NCBI RefSeq assembly: GCF_900141845.1
Contig: NZ_FQZB01000004.1
Coordinates: forward strand, 289,752-353,751
From: Clostridium cavendishii DSM 21758
Lineage (GTDB): Bacteria > Bacillota > Clostridia > Clostridiales > Clostridiaceae
DNA length: 64,000 nucleotides
Direction: 5' to 3'
Below are positions 27,976 to 36,909 of the stretch, one piece after another. A program made the position numbers and the translations under genes. Each line of letters starts with the position of its first letter. The stretch's first letter is position 1. The notes under the pieces were generated by a model. That model ran no database searches, was not told the DNA's origin, and saw nothing but the letters and a program-made list of their open reading frames with translations.

Positions 27976-29985
27976 TTATAATGGTAATCTAATAAACAAT
28001 TTGCCTATATAATATTCAATTTCATACTTTATCATCTCTTCATCTCTATAATTTCTACTTATAAAATTAGTAGGCTTCAATCTAATATTATCAAATATTC
28101 CCTTCATATTAAGTATTCCATATCCAAAATCCCTATTAGGATATATATCACCTTCTCGTTTTATTGTCCCTCCTATTAAATATGTTTTGAGCTTTGTAGA
28201 ATATAAATTTGTATCATTTCCATTAATAATACCCCACTGAAATATAAGTGCAGAACAACCTGCAACAATAGCTGTTGCTACGCTACACCCACTTATCATT
28301 CTTGTAGCTCCTCCTATAGTAGCTGCCATAGCATTTATTCCACCAGCCACTAAATCCGGTTTAATTCTATTATCCCTTGTATATCCCTTTCCAGATTGAG
28401 CTACAACAGAATTGTTATTTTGATTATAAAACCCTACTGCTATAGCATAAGATGACGTTGATGGTATGGTTAAAGTTTCATAAGGTTCTGAATTTAAAAA
28501 CTTTGTTTCTGGAGCTAATAATTCTCTTTGAATTAAATATGCGTCATATTCTCCAGATATGACTAGTTCACCTATGAGCTTAAAAATCCATATTCCTTCC
28601 CTCATGTTTCTACCTTTAATCGTAATTCTCTCTTCACCAGTTAAAACTTCTGGTATAGAATATTCTACATATATTTTTGTACTTTCATAAAGGAATTTAA
28701 CTTCTACTCTCTTTTCAAGAGTAGGTGGTATTCTTTCAATTATTTCACCAGAAGGCGAAATAATCGATAATGCAAATTTATCTGGTTTACTAATCCATAT
28801 CTCAAACTTTATATTAATTTGTCCTTTGCCTATCTTAAGCTCAATATTCTTAGTATCTCCTTTTTTAATTATCTTACCTGATACATGAGTTTCACTATTT
28901 CCCTGATTTCCTGTTGGTACAATTGCAGCTATTCCCCTTACTTTTGAAATTTCATCTATATATCTTTCAATAAATGATAAGCCATTATGAGGACCTATAT
29001 TGGCTCCCACCCCTACAAATATTACCATAGGTTTTTTTAGCCTAATACCAAGCTCATACAAATACTTAATACCTGAAAATACTACAGAAGTTGAAAAAGC
29101 CACTCTATTTCCATATACTCCAAAATCGTCTCTTATAGTATCAGGTGCAAAATATAATTTCACAATAGCTAAGTCACAGCTTGGCGCTACCCCAATAATA
29201 TCTGGATTTACTCCCCTTGCTCCTATAATAGATGCCATACTAGTACCATGTCCATCTGTATCTTTAGATGGTACTATTTTATAAGGATCTTCGCCATTTT
29301 TTTTAGCCTGAATTGCTCTATTTATATCTTCATTACTATATTCACTACCTCCAAAAGAATCTGGTGGCTGCTTTCCTGTATCATTTATTTGATCCCAAAT
29401 AGCTAAAACTCTTGAAGTGCCATCTTCATTAATAAATTCTTCATTTAAATAATCTATTCCAGTATCAACAATTCCTACTACAACTCCATTCCCATCTAAA
29501 GGTAAATAAACACTATTATGGAATATAGTTGCTCCAGCAGCCTCTATTGGTGAAATGTCACAGGTTGTATGAAGTACTGTTTGCACCGAATAAAGAATTA
29601 CATCTGAAAGCTGATTAACTACATCTTGTATATCATCTGCATCACCTACAACTGATAAAATTGCACGTTTTTTATCAAGAAGAGTAATCTTAGCATTGGG
29701 AATATTTTTTGCAGCACCAATAGCATCACCTTGATATTCTATAGTAGCAAAAGTCCCTTGTGGCAAAGCAAAAAATTCATGTTCTGTAAGATTAGGAATT
29801 ATATTAATAGTTACACCTTCTTTAGAAAATTTCTCCGTAATTTCCTTAATTTCTCCTTCATATTCCAATATTGCACGTTTATCATCAATTATAAAGGCTT
29901 TAGTATTACCATCTTTTTTTGCAGATCCAACAATATCTCCCTCATACTCAACAGTAACATACGGTTTTGGTTCTATTCTATATAT
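27976..29985 (-). CDS. Csp-type subtilisin-like protease with doubled prodomain (array gene 4)
   Basis: 669 residues from AUA 29985. Two copies of the prodomain-like repeat come first (TVEYEGDIVGSAKK, then TIEYQGDAIGAAKN), so it is about 40-60 residues longer than its single-unit neighbours. Then CDISPIEAAGA, VDTGIDYL, GHGTSMAS, TGNQGN and the nucleophile in SGCSVATA, where Cys replaces Thr before the Ser. It ends in EYYIGKLFIRLPL. It is a recent duplicate of the next gene upstream: much of the second half is nearly identical at the DNA level. A GTG at 29994 is in frame but is itself part of AGGAGGTG, so it cannot be the start. Confidence 0.9.
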   Translation of the reverse strand: MYRIEPKPYVTVEYEGDIVGSAKKDGNTKAFIIDDKRAILEYEGEIKEITEKFSKEGVTINIIPNLTEHEFFALPQGTFATIEYQGDAIGAAKNIPNAKITLLDKKRAILSVVGDADDIQDVVNQLSDVILYSVQTVLHTTCDISPIEAAGATIFHNSVYLPLDGNGVVVGIVDTGIDYLNEEFINEDGTSRVLAIWDQINDTGKQPPDSFGGSEYSNEDINRAIQAKKNGEDPYKIVPSKDTDGHGTSMASIIGARGVNPDIIGVAPSCDLAIVKLYFAPDTIRDDFGVYGNRVAFSTSVVFSGIKYLYELGIRLKKPMVIFVGVGANIGPHNGLSFIERYIDEISKVRGIAAIVPTGNQGNSETHVSGKIIKKGDTKNIELKIGKGQINIKFEIWISKPDKFALSIISPSGEIIERIPPTLEKRVEVKFLYESTKIYVEYSIPEVLTGEERITIKGRNMREGIWIFKLIGELVISGEYDAYLIQRELLAPETKFLNSEPYETLTIPSTSSYAIAVGFYNQNNNSVVAQSGKGYTRDNRIKPDLVAGGINAMAATIGGATRMISGCSVATAIVAGCSALIFQWGIINGNDTNLYSTKLKTYLIGGTIKREGDIYPNRDFGYGILNMKGIFDNIRLKPTNFISRNYRDEEMIKYEIEYYIGKLFIRLPL

Positions 29986-29999
29986 ATAAATCACCTCCT
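29983..29999 (-). promoter_or_regulatory. ribosome site deciding AUA start of array gene 4
   Basis: Minus strand AGGAGG, 8-nt spacer (TGATTTAT), ATA TAT AGA at 29985. The only canonical alternative (GTG 29994) overlaps the ribosome site. Confidence 0.75.
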
Positions 30000-30011
30000 A
30001 CTTAGAGTTTT

Positions 30012-32024
30012 TTATAATTTAGGTATCCTTATAAATAAATTATCTATATAGTATTCTTCTTCATTCAATAACCTTTTTTTACTCACAATATTATTACTCT
30101 CGAAGTTACTGAGTTTTAGTCTAATATTATCAAATATACCTTTCATATTAAGTATTCCATATCCAAAATCTCTGTTAGGATATATATCACCTTCTCGTTT
30201 TATTGTCCCTCCTATCAAATATGTTTTGAGCTTTGTAGAATATAAATTTGTATCATTTCCGTTAATAATCCCCCACTGAAATATAAGTGCAGAACAACCT
30301 GCAACAATAGCTGTTGCTACACTACACCCACTTATCATTCTTGTAGCTCCTCCTATAGTAGCTGCCATAGCATTTATTCCACCGGCCACTAAATCTGGTT
30401 TAATTCTATTATCCCTTGTATATCCCTTTCCAGATTCAGCTACAACAGAATTATTATTTTGATTATAGAAACCTACTGTTATAGCATAAGCTGAAGTTGA
30501 TGGTATAGTTAAAGTTTCATATGGGTCTGAATTTAAAAACTTTGTTTCTGGCGCTAATAATTCCCTCTGAATCAAATATGAATCATACTCTCCTGATATG
30601 ACTAGTTCGCCTATAAGCTTAAAAATCCATATTCCTTCCCTCATATTTCTACCTTTAATCGTAATTCTCTCTTCACCAGTTAAAACCTCTGGTATAGAAT
30701 ATTCTACATATAGTATTGTACTTTCATAAAGAAATTTAACTTCTACCCTCTTTTCAAGAGTAGGTGGTATTCTTTCAATTATTTCACCAGAAGGCGAAAT
30801 AATTGATAATGCAAATTTATCTGGTTTACTAATCCATATCTCAAACTTTATATTAATTTGTTCTTTGCCTATCTTAATCTCAATATTCTTAGTATCTCCT
30901 TTTTTAATTATCTTACCTGAAACATGAGTTTCACTATTTCCCTGATTTCCTGTTGGTACAATTGCAGCTATTCCCCTTACCTTTGAAATTTCATCTATAT
31001 ATCTTTCAATAAATGATAAACCATTATGAGGACCTATATTAGCTCCTACTCCTACAAATATTACTATAGGTGTTTTTAATTTAATGCCTAACTCATATAG
31101 ATATTTAATACCTGAAAATGTTACTGATGTAGAATAAGCTACCCTATCTCCATATACACCAAAATCATCTCTTACAGTATTCGGTGCATCATATAGCTTT
31201 ACAATAGCTAATGCACATCTTGGTGCTACCCCGATAATATCTGGATTTACACCCCTTGCTCCTATAATAGATGCCATACTAGTACCATGTCCATCTGTAT
31301 CTTTAGATGGTACTATTTTATAAGGATCTTCACCATTTCTCTTAGCTTGAATTGCTCTATTTATATCTTCATTACTATATTCACTGCCTCCAAATGAATC
31401 TTCTGGTTTTTTTCCAGTATTAAGTATCTGGTCCCAAAGTGCTACAATTCTTGATGTACCATCTTCATTAATAAATTCTTCATTTAAGTAATCTATTCCA
31501 GTATCAACAATTCCTACAGTAACCCCTCTCCCATCTAAAGGTAAATAAACACTATTATGGAATGTAGTTGCTCCAGAAGCCTCTATTGGTGAAATGTCAC
31601 AGGTAGTATGAAGTACAGTTTGCACTGAATAAAGAAGTACATCTGAAAGTTGATTAACTACATCTTGTATATCATCAGCATTTCCTACAACTGTTAATAT
31701 TGCACGTTTTTTATCAAGAATAATCACCCTAGCATTAGGAATATTTTTCACTGCACTAATAACATCACCTTGATATTCTATGGTGGCAAAAGTTGCTTGT
31801 GGTAATGCAAAAAATTGCTGATCTGTAAGATTAGGAATTATTTTAATACTCACACCTTCTTTAAAAAGCTTATCAGCCACTTCCTTAATGTCTCCTTGAT
31901 ATACTAATATTGCATGATTCTCATCTATTATAAAAGCCTTTGCATTCCCAATCTTTTTTGTAGCTCCAGAAATATCTCCATTATATTCTACAGTAACATA
32001 TGGTTTCACTTCTACTTTCTCTAT
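30012..32024 (-). CDS. Csp-type subtilisin-like protease with doubled prodomain (array gene 3)
   Basis: 670 residues from AUA 32024. Paralogue of array gene 4 with the same plan: two prodomain repeats (TVEYNGDISGATKK and TIEYQGDVISAVKN), CDISPIEASGA, VDTGIDYL, GHGTSMAS, TGNQGN, SGCSVATA, and C-terminal EYYIDNLFIRIPKL. The insert (IEIKIGKEQINIKFEIW, GIWIFKLIGE) is almost identical to that of gene 4. The GTG at 32033 is inside AAGGAGGTG. The gap to gene 4 is only 26 nt, so the pair should be co-transcribed. Confidence 0.9.
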   Translation of the reverse strand: MEKVEVKPYVTVEYNGDISGATKKIGNAKAFIIDENHAILVYQGDIKEVADKLFKEGVSIKIIPNLTDQQFFALPQATFATIEYQGDVISAVKNIPNARVIILDKKRAILTVVGNADDIQDVVNQLSDVLLYSVQTVLHTTCDISPIEASGATTFHNSVYLPLDGRGVTVGIVDTGIDYLNEEFINEDGTSRIVALWDQILNTGKKPEDSFGGSEYSNEDINRAIQAKRNGEDPYKIVPSKDTDGHGTSMASIIGARGVNPDIIGVAPRCALAIVKLYDAPNTVRDDFGVYGDRVAYSTSVTFSGIKYLYELGIKLKTPIVIFVGVGANIGPHNGLSFIERYIDEISKVRGIAAIVPTGNQGNSETHVSGKIIKKGDTKNIEIKIGKEQINIKFEIWISKPDKFALSIISPSGEIIERIPPTLEKRVEVKFLYESTILYVEYSIPEVLTGEERITIKGRNMREGIWIFKLIGELVISGEYDSYLIQRELLAPETKFLNSDPYETLTIPSTSAYAITVGFYNQNNNSVVAESGKGYTRDNRIKPDLVAGGINAMAATIGGATRMISGCSVATAIVAGCSALIFQWGIINGNDTNLYSTKLKTYLIGGTIKREGDIYPNRDFGYGILNMKGIFDNIRLKLSNFESNNIVSKKRLLNEEEYYIDNLFIRIPKL

Positions 32025-32039
32025 ATTAAGCACCTCCTT
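32022..32039 (-). promoter_or_regulatory. ribosome site deciding AUA start of array gene 3
   Basis: Minus strand AAGGAGG, 8-nt spacer (TGCTTAAT), ATA GAG AAA at 32024. The canonical alternative GTG 32033 overlaps the ribosome site. Confidence 0.75.
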
Positions 32040-32069
32040 AAAAAGCTATTTCATATTAATTAAATATTT

Positions 32070-33950
32070 CTATAACTTTATATAATTTTTGGCTTTTGGC
32101 AATCTTATGAATAAACTACCAAAACAATATTCATTCACATATATATCCTCTTTGTAAAGTAGTTCCCTATCATATGGATTCACATAAATTTTTGATCTAA
32201 TATTATCAAAAATTCCTTTCATATTGACAAATCCATAACCAACCTCTGGATTAGGATATATATCTCCCTCCCTTTTTACTGTGCCTCCTATAAGATAGGT
32301 TTTAAGTTTAGTAGAGTATAAATTCACATCATTTCCATTTATAATTCCCCATTGAAATATAAGAGCTGAACACCCTGCTACAACAGCAGCAGCTACACTA
32401 GATCCACTTATAACCTTCGTTCCGGAATTTCCATCAGCTACTACCGCATTTATTCCCCCAGCCGCTAAGTCTGGTTTAACTCTTCCATCTCGTGTATATC
32501 CCTTTCCAGACTCTGCTACATTAGAATTGTTATTTTGATTATAAAATCCAACCGATATTCCATAAGATGAAGTTGATGGTATAGTTAATGTTCCATAAGG
32601 ATCTGGGTTTAAAAATTTAGTGTCAGGAGCTAAGAGTTCTCTTTGAAGTAAATATGAATTAAAATCACCTGTTACAACAAGTTCACCTATAAGTTTAAAA
32701 GTCCAAATTCCTTCTCTTATATTCCTAGCATTAATAGTGATTTTCTCATCGCCAGTTAATGCTTCTGGAATATCATATTTAACATATATTACGGTTCCCT
32801 CATATAAAAACTTAAATGGCGTAATTTTATTTAAAGTTGGAGGTATTCTATCAATAATTTCTCCAGAAGGTGAAATTATTGATAGAGCAAATTTATCTGG
32901 TTTGCTTACCCAAATTTCAAAATTTATATTTTGTTGGTCTTTTCCTATTTTAATTTCTATATTTTGTGAATCACCTTCATTAAGTATCTTTCCAGATACA
33001 TGGTTCTCTGCATTTCCTTCATTTCCTGTTGGTATAACTGCAGCTACACCTCTAACCTTTGAAATCTCATCTATATACCTCTCATTAAATGCCAGACCAT
33101 TATGTCCTCCCCTAACTCCTCCTAATGGTGTAAGTATTACAATAGGTTTTTTCATTCGATAAGACAAATCATATAAGTATTTCGTAGCCAAAAAAAGGAC
33201 TGATGTGGTAAACGTAGGTGAATTACCATATTTAGCAAATTGATTGTTTAATGATTCAGGACTGGGCCCAAGCTTTACCATCGCCAAATCACATTTTGGT
33301 GCTACTCCTACAAGTTCTGGCTTAACTCCTCTTGCCCCAACAATTGATGACATATGTGTACCATGCCCTATATCATCTTTTGATGGCACTATAGAATATG
33401 GATCTTTCCCCTCCTGTTTAGCCTTAATAGCAGAAGTTATTTCTTCTCTAGTATATTCAGTTCCTACAAATTGTCCTGGTGGCTTTTTATCACTAACAAT
33501 ATTTTGATCCCAAATAGCTATAATTCTTGATGTTCCATCCTCATTAATAAATTCTTCGTTTAAGTAATCTATTCCACTATCAATTATCCCTACAATAATA
33601 CCAGACCCATCTAGTGGTAAATAAATACTATTGTGGAATATAGTTGCTTCTGATGCTTCTACTGGTGAAATATCACATAAAGTATAAAGTGAACTAGGAC
33701 TTACATTAACAATTACATCAAAAAGCTTATCAACAACCTCCTGAACATCTCCTCTAACTGCTAATATTGCACGATTTTTATCTACAATAGCTACTCTAGC
33801 ATTAGGGATTTTTTTTACCATACTAACTATATCCCCCTTGTATTCAACTACTGAATACACAGTATCTAATAGAGCAAAGAACTTTTCATCCGGCATGCTT
33901 CCTATGTCTTCTTCTATCCTATTATTACTAGACAGATTTATTCCTTCTAT
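32070..33950 (-). CDS. Csp-type subtilisin-like protease (array gene 2)
   Basis: 626 residues from AUA 33950. Single prodomain (VVEYKGDIVSMVKK), junction CDISPVEASEA, then IDSGIDYL, GHGTHMSS, TGNEGN and SGSSVAAA. Ser rather than Thr follows the catalytic Asp. The jelly-roll insert has EIWVSKPDKFA and GIWTFKLIGE. It ends in EYCFGSLFIRLP with an eight-residue tail; Cys replaces Tyr in the motif. The ATG at 33896, 18 codons downstream, has no ribosome site. The gap to gene 3 is 45 nt. Confidence 0.9.
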   Translation of the reverse strand: MEGINLSSNNRIEEDIGSMPDEKFFALLDTVYSVVEYKGDIVSMVKKIPNARVAIVDKNRAILAVRGDVQEVVDKLFDVIVNVSPSSLYTLCDISPVEASEATIFHNSIYLPLDGSGIIVGIIDSGIDYLNEEFINEDGTSRIIAIWDQNIVSDKKPPGQFVGTEYTREEITSAIKAKQEGKDPYSIVPSKDDIGHGTHMSSIVGARGVKPELVGVAPKCDLAMVKLGPSPESLNNQFAKYGNSPTFTTSVLFLATKYLYDLSYRMKKPIVILTPLGGVRGGHNGLAFNERYIDEISKVRGVAAVIPTGNEGNAENHVSGKILNEGDSQNIEIKIGKDQQNINFEIWVSKPDKFALSIISPSGEIIDRIPPTLNKITPFKFLYEGTVIYVKYDIPEALTGDEKITINARNIREGIWTFKLIGELVVTGDFNSYLLQRELLAPDTKFLNPDPYGTLTIPSTSSYGISVGFYNQNNNSNVAESGKGYTRDGRVKPDLAAGGINAVVADGNSGTKVISGSSVAAAVVAGCSALIFQWGIINGNDVNLYSTKLKTYLIGGTVKREGDIYPNPEVGYGFVNMKGIFDNIRSKIYVNPYDRELLYKEDIYVNEYCFGSLFIRLPKAKNYIKL

Positions 33951-33964
33951 ATTACTCTCCTCCT
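33948..33964 (-). promoter_or_regulatory. ribosome site deciding AUA start of array gene 2
   Basis: Minus strand AGGAGG, 8-nt spacer (AGAGTAAT), ATA GAA GGA at 33950. Confidence 0.75.
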
Positions 33965-34020
33965 AGAAACATCTCTAATATTTATATATTAATTCAAGAT
34001 TATATTTTTATATGGCTAAT

Positions 34021-35883
34021 TCATACTGGTAATCTTATAAATAAATTACCAATATAATATTCTTTACTCTCTATATGTTTTTCTTCTATAACTCTTATAT
34101 TATCAAATATAGCTTTTACATCAATTTTTCCATATCCCCACTCTGGATTTGGATATAAATCCTCAGTTTTCTTTAAAGTACCACCTATTAAATATGTTTT
34201 AAGCTTTGATGCATACAAATTACTATCATTTCCATTTACAATTCCCCACTGAAATATAAGTGCTGAACACCCTGCTACAATAGCTGCTGAAACACTTGAT
34301 CCAGTTATAACTTGTGTTCCTCCTCCTACAGTAGTAACTACTGCTCTTACTCCACCAGCAACTATCTCAGGTTTAACCCTATTATCCCTCGTATAACCTC
34401 TACCAGATTCTTTCACAATACTATCATTATTTTGATTATAGTATCCTACTGTTATAGCTGATGAAGATGAAGATGGTGTAGTTAAAGTTATATACGGAGC
34501 AAACTTCAAAAACTTAGTTTCTGGAGCCAACAGTTCTCTTTCAAGTAAATAAGCATCATATTTACCAACTATAATTAAATCCCCTATAAGTTTAAAAGTC
34601 CATATACCTTCTCTTATATTCCTAGCCTTTATTGAAATTTTTTCCTCTCCACTTACCGTTTCTGGTATTAAATATTCTATATACATAACAGTGCTTTCAT
34701 ACAAAAATTTAATTTCTGTTATTTTATTATTAGTTGGTGGTATCCTATCAATAATTTCCCCAGAAGGAGAAACTATTGATAATGAAACCTTATCAGGTTT
34801 AGAAATCCAAATTTCAAATTTAATATTCTTTTGGTTTTTATCTATTTTAAGTTCAATATCTTTTACATCCCCTGTACTCTCTATTATTCCAGAATTATGA
34901 TTACTTCCATCACCTTGATTACCTATTGGCATAATTACAGCTATCCCTTTAACTTTTGAAATATCATCTATATATCTCTCAATGAATGATAATCCATTAC
35001 GAGGTCCAAGATTTGAGCCTAGGGGCACCAATATTACCATGGGTGTCTTAATTTTAGGTACCAACTCATATAAATACTTCATAGCTGCAAATATAACTGA
35101 TGTTGAATAAGCAACCTTATCTCCATATACTCCATACTCATCTCTATAAGCAGATACTGCTGGGCTTAGTTTTACAATTGCCAAGTTACACCTTGGAGCC
35201 ACTCCTCTAAGTGATGGATTTACCCCTCTTGCACCTATTAAGCTAGCCATATTAGTTCCATGTCCATCCTTATCTTTCGTAGGAACTATCTTATATGGAT
35301 CTTCACCATTCTTCTTAGCATTAATAGCTCTATTTATCTCTTCATTAGTATACTCACTTCCCCCATACTGACCTTCAGGCACTTTTCCTGTATAAATATC
35401 CTGATCCCAAATACTTATAATTTTTGAAGTTCCATCTTCATTAATAAACTCTTCATTTAAATAATCTATTCCAGTATCAATAATTCCAACAGTAATACCT
35501 TGACCATCTAAAGGTAAATAAACACTATTATAAAAACTACTCGCCCCTGATGCTTCTATAGGTGAAATATCACATAAAGTATGTAATAAAATAGTAACTA
35601 CATAAACAATTACATCAAAGAGCTCATCAAATATCTTTCTTAATCCTTCTAAATTTGTTTGAGCTGCTATTATTGCACGGTTTTTATCAGCTATAAAAAC
35701 TCTAGCATTAGGTATCTTCTTTATGGCTGCTTTAATATCTCCCTGATACTCTATTGTAGCAAAAATAGTACCTGGTAATGTAAAAAACGTGGTATCATCA
35801 ATATTTTCAAAACTCATATTTTTCTGTTCAATTCTTGATTTATTTAATAAGTTCAATTCTTCATTCAACTTATAATCTCCTAT
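34021..35883 (-). CDS. Csp-type subtilisin-like protease, first gene of array (array gene 1)
   Basis: 620 residues from AUA 35883. A 35-residue polar N-terminus, prodomain (TIEYQGDIKAAIKK), junction CDISPIEASGA, then Asp136 in IDTGIDYL, His208 in GHGTNMAS, oxyanion Asn in IGNQGD, and Ser530 in TGSSVSAA. It ends in EYYIGNLFIRLPV. An ATG at 35934 (17 codons upstream, weak AAGGTG 11 nt before it) is possible, but the AUA has GGGGGAG at the same spacing as its seven paralogues. Genes 1 to 7 run without a clear terminator and with gaps of 26-70 nt, so this is probably the operon head. No convincing sporulation sigma promoter was recognised upstream. Confidence 0.88.
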   Translation of the reverse strand: MGDYKLNEELNLLNKSRIEQKNMSFENIDDTTFFTLPGTIFATIEYQGDIKAAIKKIPNARVFIADKNRAIIAAQTNLEGLRKIFDELFDVIVYVVTILLHTLCDISPIEASGASSFYNSVYLPLDGQGITVGIIDTGIDYLNEEFINEDGTSKIISIWDQDIYTGKVPEGQYGGSEYTNEEINRAINAKKNGEDPYKIVPTKDKDGHGTNMASLIGARGVNPSLRGVAPRCNLAIVKLSPAVSAYRDEYGVYGDKVAYSTSVIFAAMKYLYELVPKIKTPMVILVPLGSNLGPRNGLSFIERYIDDISKVKGIAVIMPIGNQGDGSNHNSGIIESTGDVKDIELKIDKNQKNIKFEIWISKPDKVSLSIVSPSGEIIDRIPPTNNKITEIKFLYESTVMYIEYLIPETVSGEEKISIKARNIREGIWTFKLIGDLIIVGKYDAYLLERELLAPETKFLKFAPYITLTTPSSSSSAITVGYYNQNNDSIVKESGRGYTRDNRVKPEIVAGGVRAVVTTVGGGTQVITGSSVSAAIVAGCSALIFQWGIVNGNDSNLYASKLKTYLIGGTLKKTEDLYPNPEWGYGKIDVKAIFDNIRVIEEKHIESKEYYIGNLFIRLPV

Positions 35884-35897
35884 GTTAATCTCCCCCA
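35881..35897 (-). promoter_or_regulatory. ribosome site supporting AUA start of array gene 1
   Basis: Minus strand GGGGG, 8-nt spacer (AGATTAAC), ATA GGA GAT at 35883. The competing ATG at 35934 is in frame with it. Confidence 0.55.
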
Positions 35898-35975
35898 GTG
35901 AATAAAGCTCTATACTATTAAAATATTCAAACATTTCTCAATAAACACCTTATATTTATAATTTATTAAAATTTA

Positions 35976-36019
35976 AAATAAAAAAATGCGTTTCTATAAA
36001 TTCCATAGAAACACATTTT
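35976..36019 (-). terminator. intrinsic terminator after methyltransferase-like gene
   Basis: AAAATGCGTTTCTAT (35983-35997) pairs with ATAGAAACACATTTT (36005-36019) with one mismatch and a 7-nt loop. A T-rich tract follows on the minus strand. It isolates the protease array from the gene upstream. Confidence 0.8.
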
Positions 36020-36075
36020 CTCATATAATAACATAAATCATCTATTTTACTTTTTATTATCACTTAAAATATCCT

Positions 36076-36909
36076 CTAATTCTTTTTTAAAAATATCCAC
36101 CATTGTTCATTAAATCCATCAATAGCAAACTCTTCACATTCCTCTAACTCACTTAGCCATTTACGTGTGATTAGAACAAAATTCTCCCATATATCTTCTG
36201 GATAACCTAACTCTAAGTCAAATTGAAACATGTAGTGATTAATAATTATAAATCCGTCTTTTTTTAACACACCTAACAAACTCTTTATTAAGTTTAGAAA
36301 TGGTAGTTTTACACTTTCCTCTAATGAGTTATTCTTATCTTCCCTTTTCATTATTTCAATCATTTTTGGTAATATTTCAATCCAGTTTGAATAAACAGTA
36401 TCTATTCCTTCATCTTCACATAATATAGCTTGAACTATATCATTTACACTATGTTGAAAGGCTATTATGTCGACTTGCTCTTCACCTAAATATTTTTTTA
36501 TATTTGCAGCATCATCATCAATAAGTGTAATTCTAATAGGCAAATCTTTTGTTTTATTTGTTAAACTACTATTTAATTCTTTATTCATATTTGCAGTAAT
36601 ATAATGACTGTTAATATTATTTCTTGCCATCATTTGTGGAATCATATCTGCATCTCCAGATGCAATTTCAAGTAAATTCAATCTGTTGTCACCCATTAAA
36701 ATATTTACACATTCAGCCCATTTACTTCTAAAATATAGCTCATTTATAACAGTAAATTCAAAAATAGGTTTTTCTAATAAATTTCTTAACTTTTGATTTT
36801 TCTCTTCATTCGACATTAATTTAAATTCCTTAAATTCAATGTCATTTAAATACTTTTTAGCATTTTCTTCTGAAATTACAATTTCATTAAAATTATCTAA
36901 TGGTTTCAT
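36076..36909 (-). CDS. SAM-dependent methyltransferase-like protein
   Basis: 277 residues from ATG 36909, 7 nt after GGGGTG; a longer frame to 37053 has no ribosome site. LLEIASGDADMIPQM at about 105 resembles motif I (GxGxG-like) of class I methyltransferases, followed by an acidic loop (LIDDDAANIKKYL), then DIIAFQHSVNDI as a motif IV-like strand and LKKDGFIIINHYMF as the later strand pair. The SAM-binding glycines are reduced to one, so activity is uncertain and the substrate unknown. It lies 214 nt downstream of the MerR regulator and co-directional with it. Confidence 0.65.
   Translation of the reverse strand: MKPLDNFNEIVISEENAKKYLNDIEFKEFKLMSNEEKNQKLRNLLEKPIFEFTVINELYFRSKWAECVNILMGDNRLNLLEIASGDADMIPQMMARNNINSHYITANMNKELNSSLTNKTKDLPIRITLIDDDAANIKKYLGEEQVDIIAFQHSVNDIVQAILCEDEGIDTVYSNWIEILPKMIEIMKREDKNNSLEESVKLPFLNLIKSLLGVLKKDGFIIINHYMFQFDLELGYPEDIWENFVLITRKWLSELEECEEFAIDGFNEQWWIFLKKN

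Noticed and set aside
29992..29994. GTG 29994 (and likewise GTG 32033) as the start of array genes 4 and 3
   Set aside because: In both cases the GTG is the last part of AGGAGGTG, i.e. it overlaps the ribosome site and cannot be initiated from it.
35932..35934. ATG 35934 as the start of array gene 1
   Set aside because: Not fully excluded. Its upstream site is weak (AAGGTG, 11 nt), while GGGGGAG precedes the AUA with the array-wide spacing, so the AUA is preferred.
35884..35980. Sigma-G promoter upstream of the array (TGAATA at about 35930)
   Set aside because: No acceptable -10 (CATAnTA) at the right distance; similarity is at chance level for this AT content.
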